Below are positions 9,789 through 17,087 of a DNA stretch of 64,000 bases, one piece after another. The translations under genes were made by a program, and so were the position numbers. Where the stretch lies: NCBI GenBank assembly GCA_023703675.1, contig CP097974.1, positions 581,288-645,287 of the forward strand, in the 5' to 3' direction. Positions within the stretch are counted from its first letter, which is position 1, and every line of letters starts with the position of its first letter. The stretch is from SAR86 cluster bacterium (GTDB lineage Bacteria; Pseudomonadota; Gammaproteobacteria; Magnimaribacterales; AG-339-G14). Under the pieces are notes generated by a model that saw only the letters and a list, made by a program, of their open reading frames with translations, searched no databases and had not been told where the DNA came from.

Positions 9789-10187
9789 TTATTCGGCCGC
9801 GGTCAAGTTAAAATTAATTTTTACTTGAACATCATTGACTTGGACTGGAACACCATCATAAGTGGAAGGTTCGTAAATCCATTTCCTTATTGATTTCATG
9901 GCAGCTCTGTTAAACAAACCTGCTGGCTCACCTTCTAATACGTAGGGATCAATTACTGAACCATCTTGATCCACATCAAATTCTATTATCACGTATCCTT
10001 CTCGTTCGAGACGTAAAGCTTTTCTTGGATAAGTTGCTGGTGTTTGGTATGACCTAGAAACTTCAATTTCTATTGTCTCTCCGTCAACTGTTATGTAACC
10101 AGTGTCAGCAAAAAGAATAGAGGGAAGAGCTAAACTTAGTGAAACTATCAAGAATTTTAGTTTGGATAATCTTCTGTGGAAATTCAT
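9789..10187 (-). CDS. Exported protein with TonB C-terminal domain
   Basis: The 132-residue product has a cleavable-looking signal peptide (about residues 1-27, ending LFA-DTG). A TonB C-terminal fold (about residues 45-130) follows, with YPRKALRLEREGYVIIEFDV and a late RKWIYEPSTYDG. The protein lacks the membrane anchor plus Pro-rich spanner of a classical TonB, so it would be periplasmic rather than inner-membrane fixed. It is the first gene of a two-gene unit with the hybrid kinase. The 64-base gap to the CBS gene must contain divergent promoters. A role in energising a receptor is unlikely without an anchor, so a binding or adaptor role is more plausible. Confidence 0.75.
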   Translation of the reverse strand: MNFHRRLSKLKFLIVSLSLALPSILFADTGYITVDGETIEIEVSRSYQTPATYPRKALRLEREGYVIIEFDVDQDGSVIDPYVLEGEPAGLFNRAAMKSIRKWIYEPSTYDGVPVQVNDVQVKINFNLTAAE

Positions 10188-10251
10188 TTTTTAAACTCCT
10201 TAAAATGGATTATTATAGTGCATAGGGTAATTAATTCCACTTTTATAAAAA

Positions 10252-10650
10252 ATGTCTTTAATATCAGAACTTCTTTTAAATCAGAGGTATTGGGAAATAT
10301 TTTCAATTTCAGAAAATTCTTCGATAGAGGATGCTTGTAAAATCTTGCATAAAAATAAAATTGGAGCTTTATTAGTTTATTGTGGTAAATCTGATGACCC
10401 AAATAATCTAGTAGGGATCATTACAGAAAGAGATGTTATAGAAGATATTTCTATGAAAGGAGCTGCACACCTCCAAAGTCAAATTAAGGACATTATGTCT
10501 TCTAAAATAATTAAAGTTTCTCCAGATAACTCCACAGATGAAGCAATGGATTTAATGATAGACAATCAAATTAGACATCTTGCTGTTATGGAGAATGAAA
10601 AGTTGCTTGGTGTTGTTTCTATGAGGGACATTGTAAAAAAGTCCAACTAG
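10252..10650 (+). CDS. Tandem CBS-domain protein
   Basis: The 132 residues hold two CBS motifs (about residues 8-70 and 78-130). The GIITERDVIEDIS and GVVSMRDIVKK segments are those of stand-alone CBS-pair proteins related to the inosine-monophosphate-dehydrogenase type. Such pairs bind adenosyl nucleotides and act as energy sensors or regulators of a neighbouring enzyme. The gene ends 7 bases before the ThDP enzyme, so the two are likely cotranscribed. Regulation of that enzyme is a guess from position. The start ATG at 10252 follows an A-rich leader without an obvious Shine-Dalgarno sequence. Confidence 0.85.
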   Translation: MSLISELLLNQRYWEIFSISENSSIEDACKILHKNKIGALLVYCGKSDDPNNLVGIITERDVIEDISMKGAAHLQSQIKDIMSSKIIKVSPDNSTDEAMDLMIDNQIRHLAVMENEKLLGVVSMRDIVKKSN

Positions 10651-10657
10651 TTTTTAA

Positions 10658-12205
10658 GTGAACGCCTCAGACGCATTAATAAAAACATTGGTTGCCAATG
10701 GCTTAGAAGTTATTTTTGCCAATCCTGGCACTTCTGAAATGCATTTAGTCGCTTCAATAGACAATAATCCAGAAATAAGACCTGTACTAGGATTATTTGA
10801 AGGAGTTGTTACTGGCGCTGCAGATGGTTATGCACGAATGGCTGAAAAAAGTGCAGCAAATCTCTTACATCTCGGACCAGGATTAGGAAATGGTTTTGCC
10901 AATATACACAATGCTAAGAAAGCGAGATCGCCAATGCTTAATATTGTTGGGGATCATGCTACTTATCATCTTAAGCATAATGCTCCATTAACCTCTGATT
11001 TAGATAGTTTGGCAAAATCTGCATCCGATTGGGTCGGGAGGGCAACTAGCTCAAATGATCTTTGTGATTTGGGAAACACTGCTTGGCAAAAAGCAAACTC
11101 TTTCCCAGGACAGGTAGCAACTCTGATTGTTCCCGCTGATTCGGCATGGGGAAACTTTGAATCAAAAATTCCAGCTCCTTTGGAAAAGTTGGATCTTGCC
11201 CCAATAGATGAATCGCAAATAAAAAAATCATGTGAAATCTTACAAAAAGATAATTCAATACTTTTCATAGGAGGAAAATTTTTAAATGAAGAATGCGTTA
11301 CTTTAGCTGCAAAGATCTCAAGTAAAACCGGATGTAGACTAGTTACTGATACTTTTGTCTCTAGAATAAGAAGGGGAGAAGGCCTTCCTATTATCGAACA
11401 AGTACCTTATTTTGCAGAATCAGCAACGGAATTTTTAAAAAATACTTCAGGAATAGTTTTTATTGGAAGTAGACCACCAGTTTCTTTTTTTGCTTACCCA
11501 GATAAAGAAAGTTTTCTAACTCCTAAATCTTCAGAAATTCTTATCTTATCCACCCCTGAACAAGATGGACTTAAAGCTTTAAAAGCTCTAGTAGATGAAT
11601 CAGATGCAAAAGAAATAACCAAATCTTTATTACAAAGTAAGATAGAAGATATGCCCACGATAGGGGATTTAAACATAAATAATTTAGGACTTTTAATTGC
11701 TAATTTAATGCCAGAAGAATCAATAGTTTCTGATGAAGCAGCTACTTCAAGTTTTTTGGTAACGCCACAAGCTCTAAAAGCAAAACCTCATGATTGGCTA
11801 ACCCTTACTGGAGGTTCAATAGGGCAGGGACTTCCCTTAGCAGTTGGAGCAGCAATTGCCAAACCTGATAGACCTGTTATTACTTTGCATGGAGACGGAG
11901 GCGCTATGTATACAATTCAAGCGCTGTGGTCTCAAGCAAGAGAAAACTTAAACATAACAAATATAATTTTTGCTAATAATTCATATGAAATTCTTAAAAT
12001 AGAGCTGTCCAGAGTTGGAGCAATAAAAACAGGTAAAAGAGCTGATTCCATGCTTTCTTTGGAAAATCCCCCTATAGATTGGATGAGCTTGTCTAAGTCT
12101 ATGGGAGTACCATGTTACGAACCCAAAAAAGTAGAAGACTTTATAAAGATTTTTTCTTCTGCTGTTAAAGAACCCGGTCCAACAACCATCGTAGTAAAGT
12201 TATAA
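10658..12205 (+). CDS. Thiamine-diphosphate-dependent enzyme, acetolactate synthase / benzoylformate decarboxylase-like
   Basis: The 515-residue product contains the three domains of the pyruvate-oxidase/decarboxylase superfamily. The N-terminal PYR domain has the conserved glutamate (Glu48 in LGLFEGVVTGAADGYAR). A central nucleotide-like domain follows. The C-terminal PP domain has the ThDP motif starting HGDGG and ending in NN (about residues 410-442). It lies near the IlvB and MdlC groups but is shorter than biosynthetic acetolactate synthase, and no small regulatory subunit is nearby. A catabolic 2-keto-acid decarboxylase or carboligase is more likely than valine synthesis. The start is GTG at 10658. 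Exact substrate cannot be read from the sequence. Confidence 0.8.
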   Translation: MNASDALIKTLVANGLEVIFANPGTSEMHLVASIDNNPEIRPVLGLFEGVVTGAADGYARMAEKSAANLLHLGPGLGNGFANIHNAKKARSPMLNIVGDHATYHLKHNAPLTSDLDSLAKSASDWVGRATSSNDLCDLGNTAWQKANSFPGQVATLIVPADSAWGNFESKIPAPLEKLDLAPIDESQIKKSCEILQKDNSILFIGGKFLNEECVTLAAKISSKTGCRLVTDTFVSRIRRGEGLPIIEQVPYFAESATEFLKNTSGIVFIGSRPPVSFFAYPDKESFLTPKSSEILILSTPEQDGLKALKALVDESDAKEITKSLLQSKIEDMPTIGDLNINNLGLLIANLMPEESIVSDEAATSSFLVTPQALKAKPHDWLTLTGGSIGQGLPLAVGAAIAKPDRPVITLHGDGGAMYTIQALWSQARENLNITNIIFANNSYEILKIELSRVGAIKTGKRADSMLSLENPPIDWMSLSKSMGVPCYEPKKVEDFIKIFSSAVKEPGPTTIVVKL

Positions 12206-12219
12206 AATAGAGGATTTAA

Positions 12220-13332
12220 ATGAAAATAATAATAATGTTTTTCGTTTCTTTTTTTCTGCTTTCATGTACTGAATCAATTTCAGTTGAGATTGACACTGAC
12301 GGTTTGAATATAGTTTCCCCAGGCATAGTAAGAACTCCTGACGAACGTTTTGACAATTTGCAAGATTATCCCTTTGAACCAAATTATTTAGTGGTAGATG
12401 GAATGAGAATTCATTATCTTGATGAAGGGCCAAAAGATGCAGATCCCGTCTTTCTTTTACATGGCGAGCCTACTTGGAGTTATCTTTTTAGAAAAATGAT
12501 TCCAATTCTTGTAGAAAATGGACATAGAGTAATAGTCCCAGATTGCGTAGGATTTGGAAAATCAGATAAATTTATATCGAAGTATGACTATAGTTACATT
12601 CATCATGTTGATGTAATGAAAGAATTAATTGAAACGTTAGATCTGCAAAATGCTACATTTTTTGGACAAGATTGGGGCGGGCTTGTTGGATTGAGAGTAG
12701 TTGCAGAAATGCCTGAGAGATTTGGAAACATAGTTGTATCGAATACTGGATTTGCTGCTGCCAGTCAGCTCCCAGCATGGTTTATAGAAAATTTAATAAA
12801 ATTAGTAGTTTGGTGGAATGGGCAAATTACATTTGACGAATTATCCGAAGCTGCTGAGAGGGCTTTATCTTCAGGCGAACCATCTCCTATGACAGGAGCT
12901 TCTATGTTTACCAAATGGATGGCTTATTCATACTATTCAGAAAATATGAACATAGTAGGAATTATAGAAAATTTTGGAGGAATAGATCTTACAGAAGGAG
13001 AGGCATATGCATATGAAGCACCATATCCATCAGGTTTATATAAGGCGGGAGCACATGTGTGGCCTTATTTGATTCCAACTCAATTACCAGAGAATGAAAA
13101 ATTATGGAAAGAAGTTTATGAGAAATGGGATAAACCTTTTTTGGTAGCTTTTGGAGAAAATGAAAGAATAACCTTAAGATTAAAAGATGATTTTATGAAT
13201 AGAATTCCTAACCCTGTTGAAATTACTTTGGGTGGAGCAGGGCACTTTGTTCAAGAAGAGGTGGGACCTGAGTTAGCTCAAATAATTAGTGATTTTATTA
13301 ATGGCAGGCCTGTAACTGATTTAATTAGATAA
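12220..13332 (+). CDS. Haloalkane dehalogenase-like alpha/beta hydrolase, predicted lipoprotein
   Basis: The 370-residue product starts with a lipoprotein signal (hydrophobic stretch then LLSC, Cys16), unusual for this enzyme group. The body matches subfamily-I haloalkane dehalogenases such as DhlA: HGEPTWSYLFRKM near residue 81, nucleophile Asp151 with halide-binding Trp152 in GQDWGG, and catalytic His342 in GAGHFVQEE. The catalytic-acid position of DhlA-type enzymes (Asp260) aligns with Glu315 in FGENER. The enzyme would hydrolyse carbon-halogen bonds to alcohols, here tethered to a membrane. It begins 14 bases after the ThDP gene, and the lipoprotein/exoprotein pair follows on the same strand. 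An epoxide hydrolase-like activity is an alternative, but the DW pair favours dehalogenation. Confidence 0.8.
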   Translation: MKIIIMFFVSFFLLSCTESISVEIDTDGLNIVSPGIVRTPDERFDNLQDYPFEPNYLVVDGMRIHYLDEGPKDADPVFLLHGEPTWSYLFRKMIPILVENGHRVIVPDCVGFGKSDKFISKYDYSYIHHVDVMKELIETLDLQNATFFGQDWGGLVGLRVVAEMPERFGNIVVSNTGFAAASQLPAWFIENLIKLVVWWNGQITFDELSEAAERALSSGEPSPMTGASMFTKWMAYSYYSENMNIVGIIENFGGIDLTEGEAYAYEAPYPSGLYKAGAHVWPYLIPTQLPENEKLWKEVYEKWDKPFLVAFGENERITLRLKDDFMNRIPNPVEITLGGAGHFVQEEVGPELAQIISDFINGRPVTDLIR

Positions 13333-13393
13333 AAATTGTTTATGAGGAAATTCTTTATCTTTTTTTTACTAGCTATTAAAATAATTTAGAAAT

Positions 13394-13573
13394 ATGAAAA
13401 AGTTAACTTTTCTCTTGATTTTGACTGTATCTATTTCATGTGGAGGTGGAGGGAGTAGCTCATCGATAGCTTCAAATAATTCAACCCCTTCGAATAATAC
13501 CCAACAACAAAATTCACAACTTGTTAGTATTACTTATAAAACTGTTCCAGAAAATATAGGTATTTTTGATTAA
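13394..13573 (+). CDS. Small Gly/Ser-tethered lipoprotein (module 1, small partner)
   Basis: This short gene encodes 59 residues. A type II signal peptide ends at SISC, followed by a GGGGSSSS tether, an Asn/Gln/Ser-rich stretch and the C-terminus VPENIGIFD. The stop is 3 bases before the ATG of the 512-residue exported protein. Two other small lipoproteins in the window (20121-20318 and 25087-25608, minus strand) have the same design and a matching end (PEKI, PSKV). Each also sits directly upstream of a large exported protein. No domain is recognisable. A likely role is a membrane-tethered peptide that docks the partner through its end motif, which is inference. Confidence 0.7.
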   Translation: MKKLTFLLILTVSISCGGGGSSSSIASNNSTPSNNTQQQNSQLVSITYKTVPENIGIFD

Positions 13574-13576
13574 ATT

Positions 13577-15115
13577 ATGAGGTTTTTCATTTGGATTTTG
13601 TTTCTTTCTTGCTCTCTTCACGCTTATGACATCAATACAATCCCTAAGACTAAAGCGGTACATTTAGGAGCAAAAATTTTTCTCAATCATCAATTCCAAT
13701 TAATGGTTGGATTTGGTAGAGCCAAAGATTATTTATGTCTTTTTAGAAAATCTGACTATACAAAATATAGTAATTTAGAAGAATCCGGTGTTGATATTGG
13801 TTTTAAAACTATTATAGACGCCACAGAATGCGGGACAACTGAGCTAAATACGCCATGGATTTTCAAGTCTAAACAAGCCACTACAGAAAGTAATCTTGAA
13901 ATAGAAATGTTTAGAACAACTACTAATACTGATACTAGGGCCAAATTAATTCTTGAGGAAGAAACATCTGTAGCCAATCCGTATGGAGTTCTAACACTGG
14001 ATTATAATTATGTTTTCGGGTCAGATAGCGCTAATCAATACAATGCAACTTTTGAATCCAAAAAATTAGAAAGTAACGATATTGAATTTAAATCTTCTGT
14101 CTGGGTTGACGGTCACGTGATTTCAGGTACAACTGCTATAGGTGCTAACTGTGAATTTTACTCATCAAATGTGATTCATACACCAAATTCCGGAGGAAGG
14201 GGCTCCGTAACCTCAATGTATTTTGTTAATTCTATATCAGCTTATCCAGATGGAACGCCTCTTACAGTATCAACTACAAATTTCGTTTATGACGATAATT
14301 ACGTTCGTTACAAGATGATAGAAGGCAAAACAGGTTCAGAAACATCAGATAGATGCATAAGCAGATCAGAAAGTTGGTCTTATATACCAGCTTGGTTTGG
14401 ATATGGTATTTATGATGAAAATGGAGATCTAGTTACAGGAACTCCAAATATTCTTGTAAGTTACACTGGACCTATTCAAACGAAAAATAATGAATCTTGG
14501 ACAGGTAATATTATGATTAGCTCTGGCTCAATGATTGGAATGCCATATATTTGTAAAAAAGTTAAGGATGGAACACATTGGAGCGGTAACAATGTGTGTC
14601 CAGGAACAATTGGAAGTCCTCATATTCCTGTAGAAATAGACGGGGAGAGCTACGAAAATTTTCCTTTGTTAGATGTTCTAGAAGGAACGGTGTTAACAGA
14701 TCCTGCTAATGGGAATAAATATTATGTTAGACAATTGAGACCAAGAAAAGTTTTTTCTGAAGTTTCAATGAGTAATTGTTCTGGATTAACAATCCAAGCA
14801 TCCCTTGAAACACCTGATCATAAATTTTTTAATTATCCAGTAATGTCATTACCACGCTCTGGAGCTATTTTAGTAAATGAATTTGTAACAGATTCTTCTA
14901 GAGACTTTGCGTTTGATAAACTATGGTTGAAGGATTCTGATTCTGATTCAGATGGTATTGTTAATTATCTAGATTTTTATCCAAGTGATTCTAATAAAAG
15001 CAGAGATGATGATTACGATGGCATAGATGACGCTGAGGACACTGAAATAAGAGCTTTTCAACAAACCTGGACTAAGTACTTAGATAAAGACCTATTTTCT
15101 TCTTACATTAAATAA
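13577..15115 (+). CDS. Exported protein of unknown function (module 1, large partner)
   Basis: The product has 512 residues with a signal peptide (about residues 1-16). Near the N-terminus it shows DYLCLF (Cys54) and, 31 residues later, IIDATEC (Cys85). These align with paired cysteines in the two large proteins at 17088 and 21943. A region near the end (LDVLEGTVLTDPANGNKYYV) matches their C-terminal G-T/A-x-L segment. The last 60 residues differ: residues 453-488 are Asp-rich with DSDSDSDG and DDDYDG, like calcium-binding thrombospondin type-3 loops. It follows the small lipoprotein by 3 bases. It is probably a paralogue of the larger two lacking their middle domains. No enzyme motif is seen. 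Confidence 0.7.
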   Translation: MRFFIWILFLSCSLHAYDINTIPKTKAVHLGAKIFLNHQFQLMVGFGRAKDYLCLFRKSDYTKYSNLEESGVDIGFKTIIDATECGTTELNTPWIFKSKQATTESNLEIEMFRTTTNTDTRAKLILEEETSVANPYGVLTLDYNYVFGSDSANQYNATFESKKLESNDIEFKSSVWVDGHVISGTTAIGANCEFYSSNVIHTPNSGGRGSVTSMYFVNSISAYPDGTPLTVSTTNFVYDDNYVRYKMIEGKTGSETSDRCISRSESWSYIPAWFGYGIYDENGDLVTGTPNILVSYTGPIQTKNNESWTGNIMISSGSMIGMPYICKKVKDGTHWSGNNVCPGTIGSPHIPVEIDGESYENFPLLDVLEGTVLTDPANGNKYYVRQLRPRKVFSEVSMSNCSGLTIQASLETPDHKFFNYPVMSLPRSGAILVNEFVTDSSRDFAFDKLWLKDSDSDSDGIVNYLDFYPSDSNKSRDDDYDGIDDAEDTEIRAFQQTWTKYLDKDLFSSYIK

Positions 15116-15123
15116 TTTCCACA

Positions 15124-15164
15124 ATATTATATTCGTATAATATATATTATGTTAAATAATATAT
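15124..15164 (+). repeat. Two adjacent AT-only inverted repeats
   Basis: Right after the 512-residue gene there are two perfect inverted repeats. The first has 8-base arms (ATATTATA / TATAATAT, 15124-15131 and 15136-15143) around a TTCG loop. The second has 9-base arms (ATATATTAT / ATAATATAT, 15142-15150 and 15156-15164) around GTTAA. They could fold as RNA hairpins that end or stabilise the upstream message, or they may simply reflect AT-rich sequence. No T-run follows, so they do not look like a standard terminator. Confidence 0.45.
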
Positions 15165-15218
15165 TTGTGATTCAAATAATGAATATCTATAATCTTTAAG
15201 GGCAATTATTGGGGATTA

Positions 15219-15482
15219 ATGGAAAACAATGAAATATATTACTTAGGGATAGTAATTTTTGTCTGCTATGGCTTTAATCTTGCGCAAGGTTTAAGAGCAG
15301 CTATTAATAGGAATGAGACAGTAAGAACAATACCAAAAATTTTTTGTTCTATTTATTGTATATCTGCATCATTAATTGGAATTATGATACTACCCTCTTC
15401 TTACCAATTAATATCCTACTTGCATTTATTTATTATACTATTCCAAATGGCAATGATTTGGTTTCCGAAGCCTAATGAATAA
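15219..15482 (+). CDS. Small integral membrane protein, unknown
   Basis: The 87-residue product has three hydrophobic segments (about residues 7-24, 41-60 and 63-82) joined by short loops. The first loop is basic (RAAINRNETVR). It has no recognised family motif. It ends 14 bases before the acyl-CoA synthetase gene on the same strand, so the two are probably cotranscribed. Function is unknown. The coding call rests on the membrane-protein pattern and tight operon spacing. Confidence 0.6.
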   Translation: MENNEIYYLGIVIFVCYGFNLAQGLRAAINRNETVRTIPKIFCSIYCISASLIGIMILPSSYQLISYLHLFIILFQMAMIWFPKPNE

Positions 15483-15496
15483 CTTGGAGAAAAAAT

Positions 15497-17038
15497 ATGA
15501 CTGTTAAATATTATGATTGGGTGGAATATCAATCTAACTTTAGACCTGAAAAAATAGCAATTAAAGAAATTTCTAATGGTAAAGAATTATCTTATAAAAC
15601 ATTAAATAACAGATCAAAAGCTCTTGCTGGATGGCTTCAGAAAAATGGAATAGAAAAAGGAGATAGAGTGGCAATTTTATCCCATAATTGTGCTGAAGTA
15701 TTTGAATTAGAATTTGCTTGCGGGAAAATTGGGGGTATCGAACTGCCATTAAACTGGAGACTAACTAAGCCTGAATTAGAATATATTCTTAATGATAGTT
15801 CTCCAAAAGTACTCATTTATTCAATTGAATTTAAAGAGATAGCTGAAGCTCTCTTAAAAGATTGTGATATTAAAAATTCTTTAGAAATAGAAGAGAATAA
15901 TTTTAGTAGTAGTTATGAATCTGCAATTTCTGAAGGCAATGATTTCACTTCTGTTGAATCTACTCATGACGATTTAATAATGTTGATGTATACCTCTGGA
16001 ACTACTGGACATCCTAAAGGTGCAATGATCACTCATAGAATGCAGTTTTTTAATATTGTAAATTTGGCTTCAACTGCAAGGATTACTGATAAAGCAGTTC
16101 AATTAGTATCATTGCCTTTATTTCATACTGGCGGAATGAATTGTTACGCGAATCCTGTATTACATAACGGAGGCCAAATTATTTTAACCAAAGAATTTGA
16201 TCCAGGAAAAGCCTTAGAAATTATCAACGATCCGGATTACGGAGTTACTCATTTATTCGCTGTGCCGGCGCCCTATCAATTTATGATGCTGCATCCAGAT
16301 TTTGATAATACTGATTTTTCAAGAATTCAAAGTGCTGGTGTTGGAGGCGCACCATGTGCTGAAGTAATACTTAAAACTTGGCAAGACAAAGGTGTAGAGT
16401 TTTCTCAAGGCTGGGGAATGACTGAAACAAGTCCAGCGGCAATAAGTTTATCTGGAGATGATGCAGCTAGAAAAATAGGATCTGCTGGAAAACCCCTACT
16501 ACACACTGCAGTAAAAATAGTAGATGAAAAAGGAGAAGAAGTTGAAAAAGGAGAAGTTGGGGAAATTCTCATAAAAGGACCAAACATTACCCCAGGCTAT
16601 TGGAATAACGAGGAAGCTACTAAAAAATCTTTTATAGATGGATGGTTGAAAACTGGCGATGCCGCTCAAATGGATGACGAAGGATTTATATACATTGTAG
16701 ATCGACAAAAAGATATGTATATCTCTGGAGGAGAAAATGTCTACCCTGCTGAGGTTGAAAATGTAATTTATCAAATACCTCAAATAGCAGAAGCAGCAAT
16801 TATTGGTGTTCCTGATGAGAAATGGGGTGAAGTCGGGTTTGCTTTCATAGTTGTAAAGAAAGATGAAAGTTTATCGGAAGAAGAGATAATTGATCATTGT
16901 CTTAAAAACCTAGCAAAATTTAAAATTCCAAAAGGCGTAGAGTTTATTGACGCACTTCCTAGAAACGCAACTGGAAAAGTTTTAAAGAGAACTCTAAGAG
17001 AAGAAAAATTAGGCGCCTCCGCACCGGCAATTTCATGA
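15497..17038 (+). CDS. Acyl-CoA synthetase (AMP-forming)
   Basis: This is a 513-residue member of the adenylate-forming ligase family, which activates a carboxylic acid to its CoA thioester through an acyl-AMP. The nucleotide loop YTSGTTGHPKGA is at about residues 165-176. The GWGMTETSP motif, the hinge region DRQKDMYISGGENVYP and the C-terminal catalytic lysine (Lys494 in NATGKVLKR) are all present. It resembles medium/long-chain fatty-acid ligases of the FadD/FadK type, but chain length cannot be told. GGAG lies just upstream of the ATG. A strong terminator follows the gene. It is one of three such ligases in the window. Confidence 0.9.
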   Translation: MTVKYYDWVEYQSNFRPEKIAIKEISNGKELSYKTLNNRSKALAGWLQKNGIEKGDRVAILSHNCAEVFELEFACGKIGGIELPLNWRLTKPELEYILNDSSPKVLIYSIEFKEIAEALLKDCDIKNSLEIEENNFSSSYESAISEGNDFTSVESTHDDLIMLMYTSGTTGHPKGAMITHRMQFFNIVNLASTARITDKAVQLVSLPLFHTGGMNCYANPVLHNGGQIILTKEFDPGKALEIINDPDYGVTHLFAVPAPYQFMMLHPDFDNTDFSRIQSAGVGGAPCAEVILKTWQDKGVEFSQGWGMTETSPAAISLSGDDAARKIGSAGKPLLHTAVKIVDEKGEEVEKGEVGEILIKGPNITPGYWNNEEATKKSFIDGWLKTGDAAQMDDEGFIYIVDRQKDMYISGGENVYPAEVENVIYQIPQIAEAAIIGVPDEKWGEVGFAFIVVKKDESLSEEEIIDHCLKNLAKFKIPKGVEFIDALPRNATGKVLKRTLREEKLGASAPAIS

Positions 17039-17048
17039 GATAAAAATA

Positions 17049-17083
17049 AAAAAATCCTCTTTATCAAAAAGAGGATTTTTTTA
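17049..17083. terminator. Bidirectional rho-independent terminator
   Basis: A stem of AAATCCTCTTT with AAAGAGGATTT around a short ATCAA-type loop has an A-run on its left and a T-run on its right. It can therefore stop transcription in both directions. It lies between the acyl-CoA synthetase (plus strand, ends 17038) and the convergent exported-protein gene (minus strand, ends 17088). Confidence 0.85.
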
Positions 17084-17087
17084 GTGT

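Noticed and set aside
13333-13393. A 15-codon hydrophobic frame (from about 13341) before the first small lipoprotein
   Set aside because: Too short to support, no lipobox or terminal motif, no close ribosome site.
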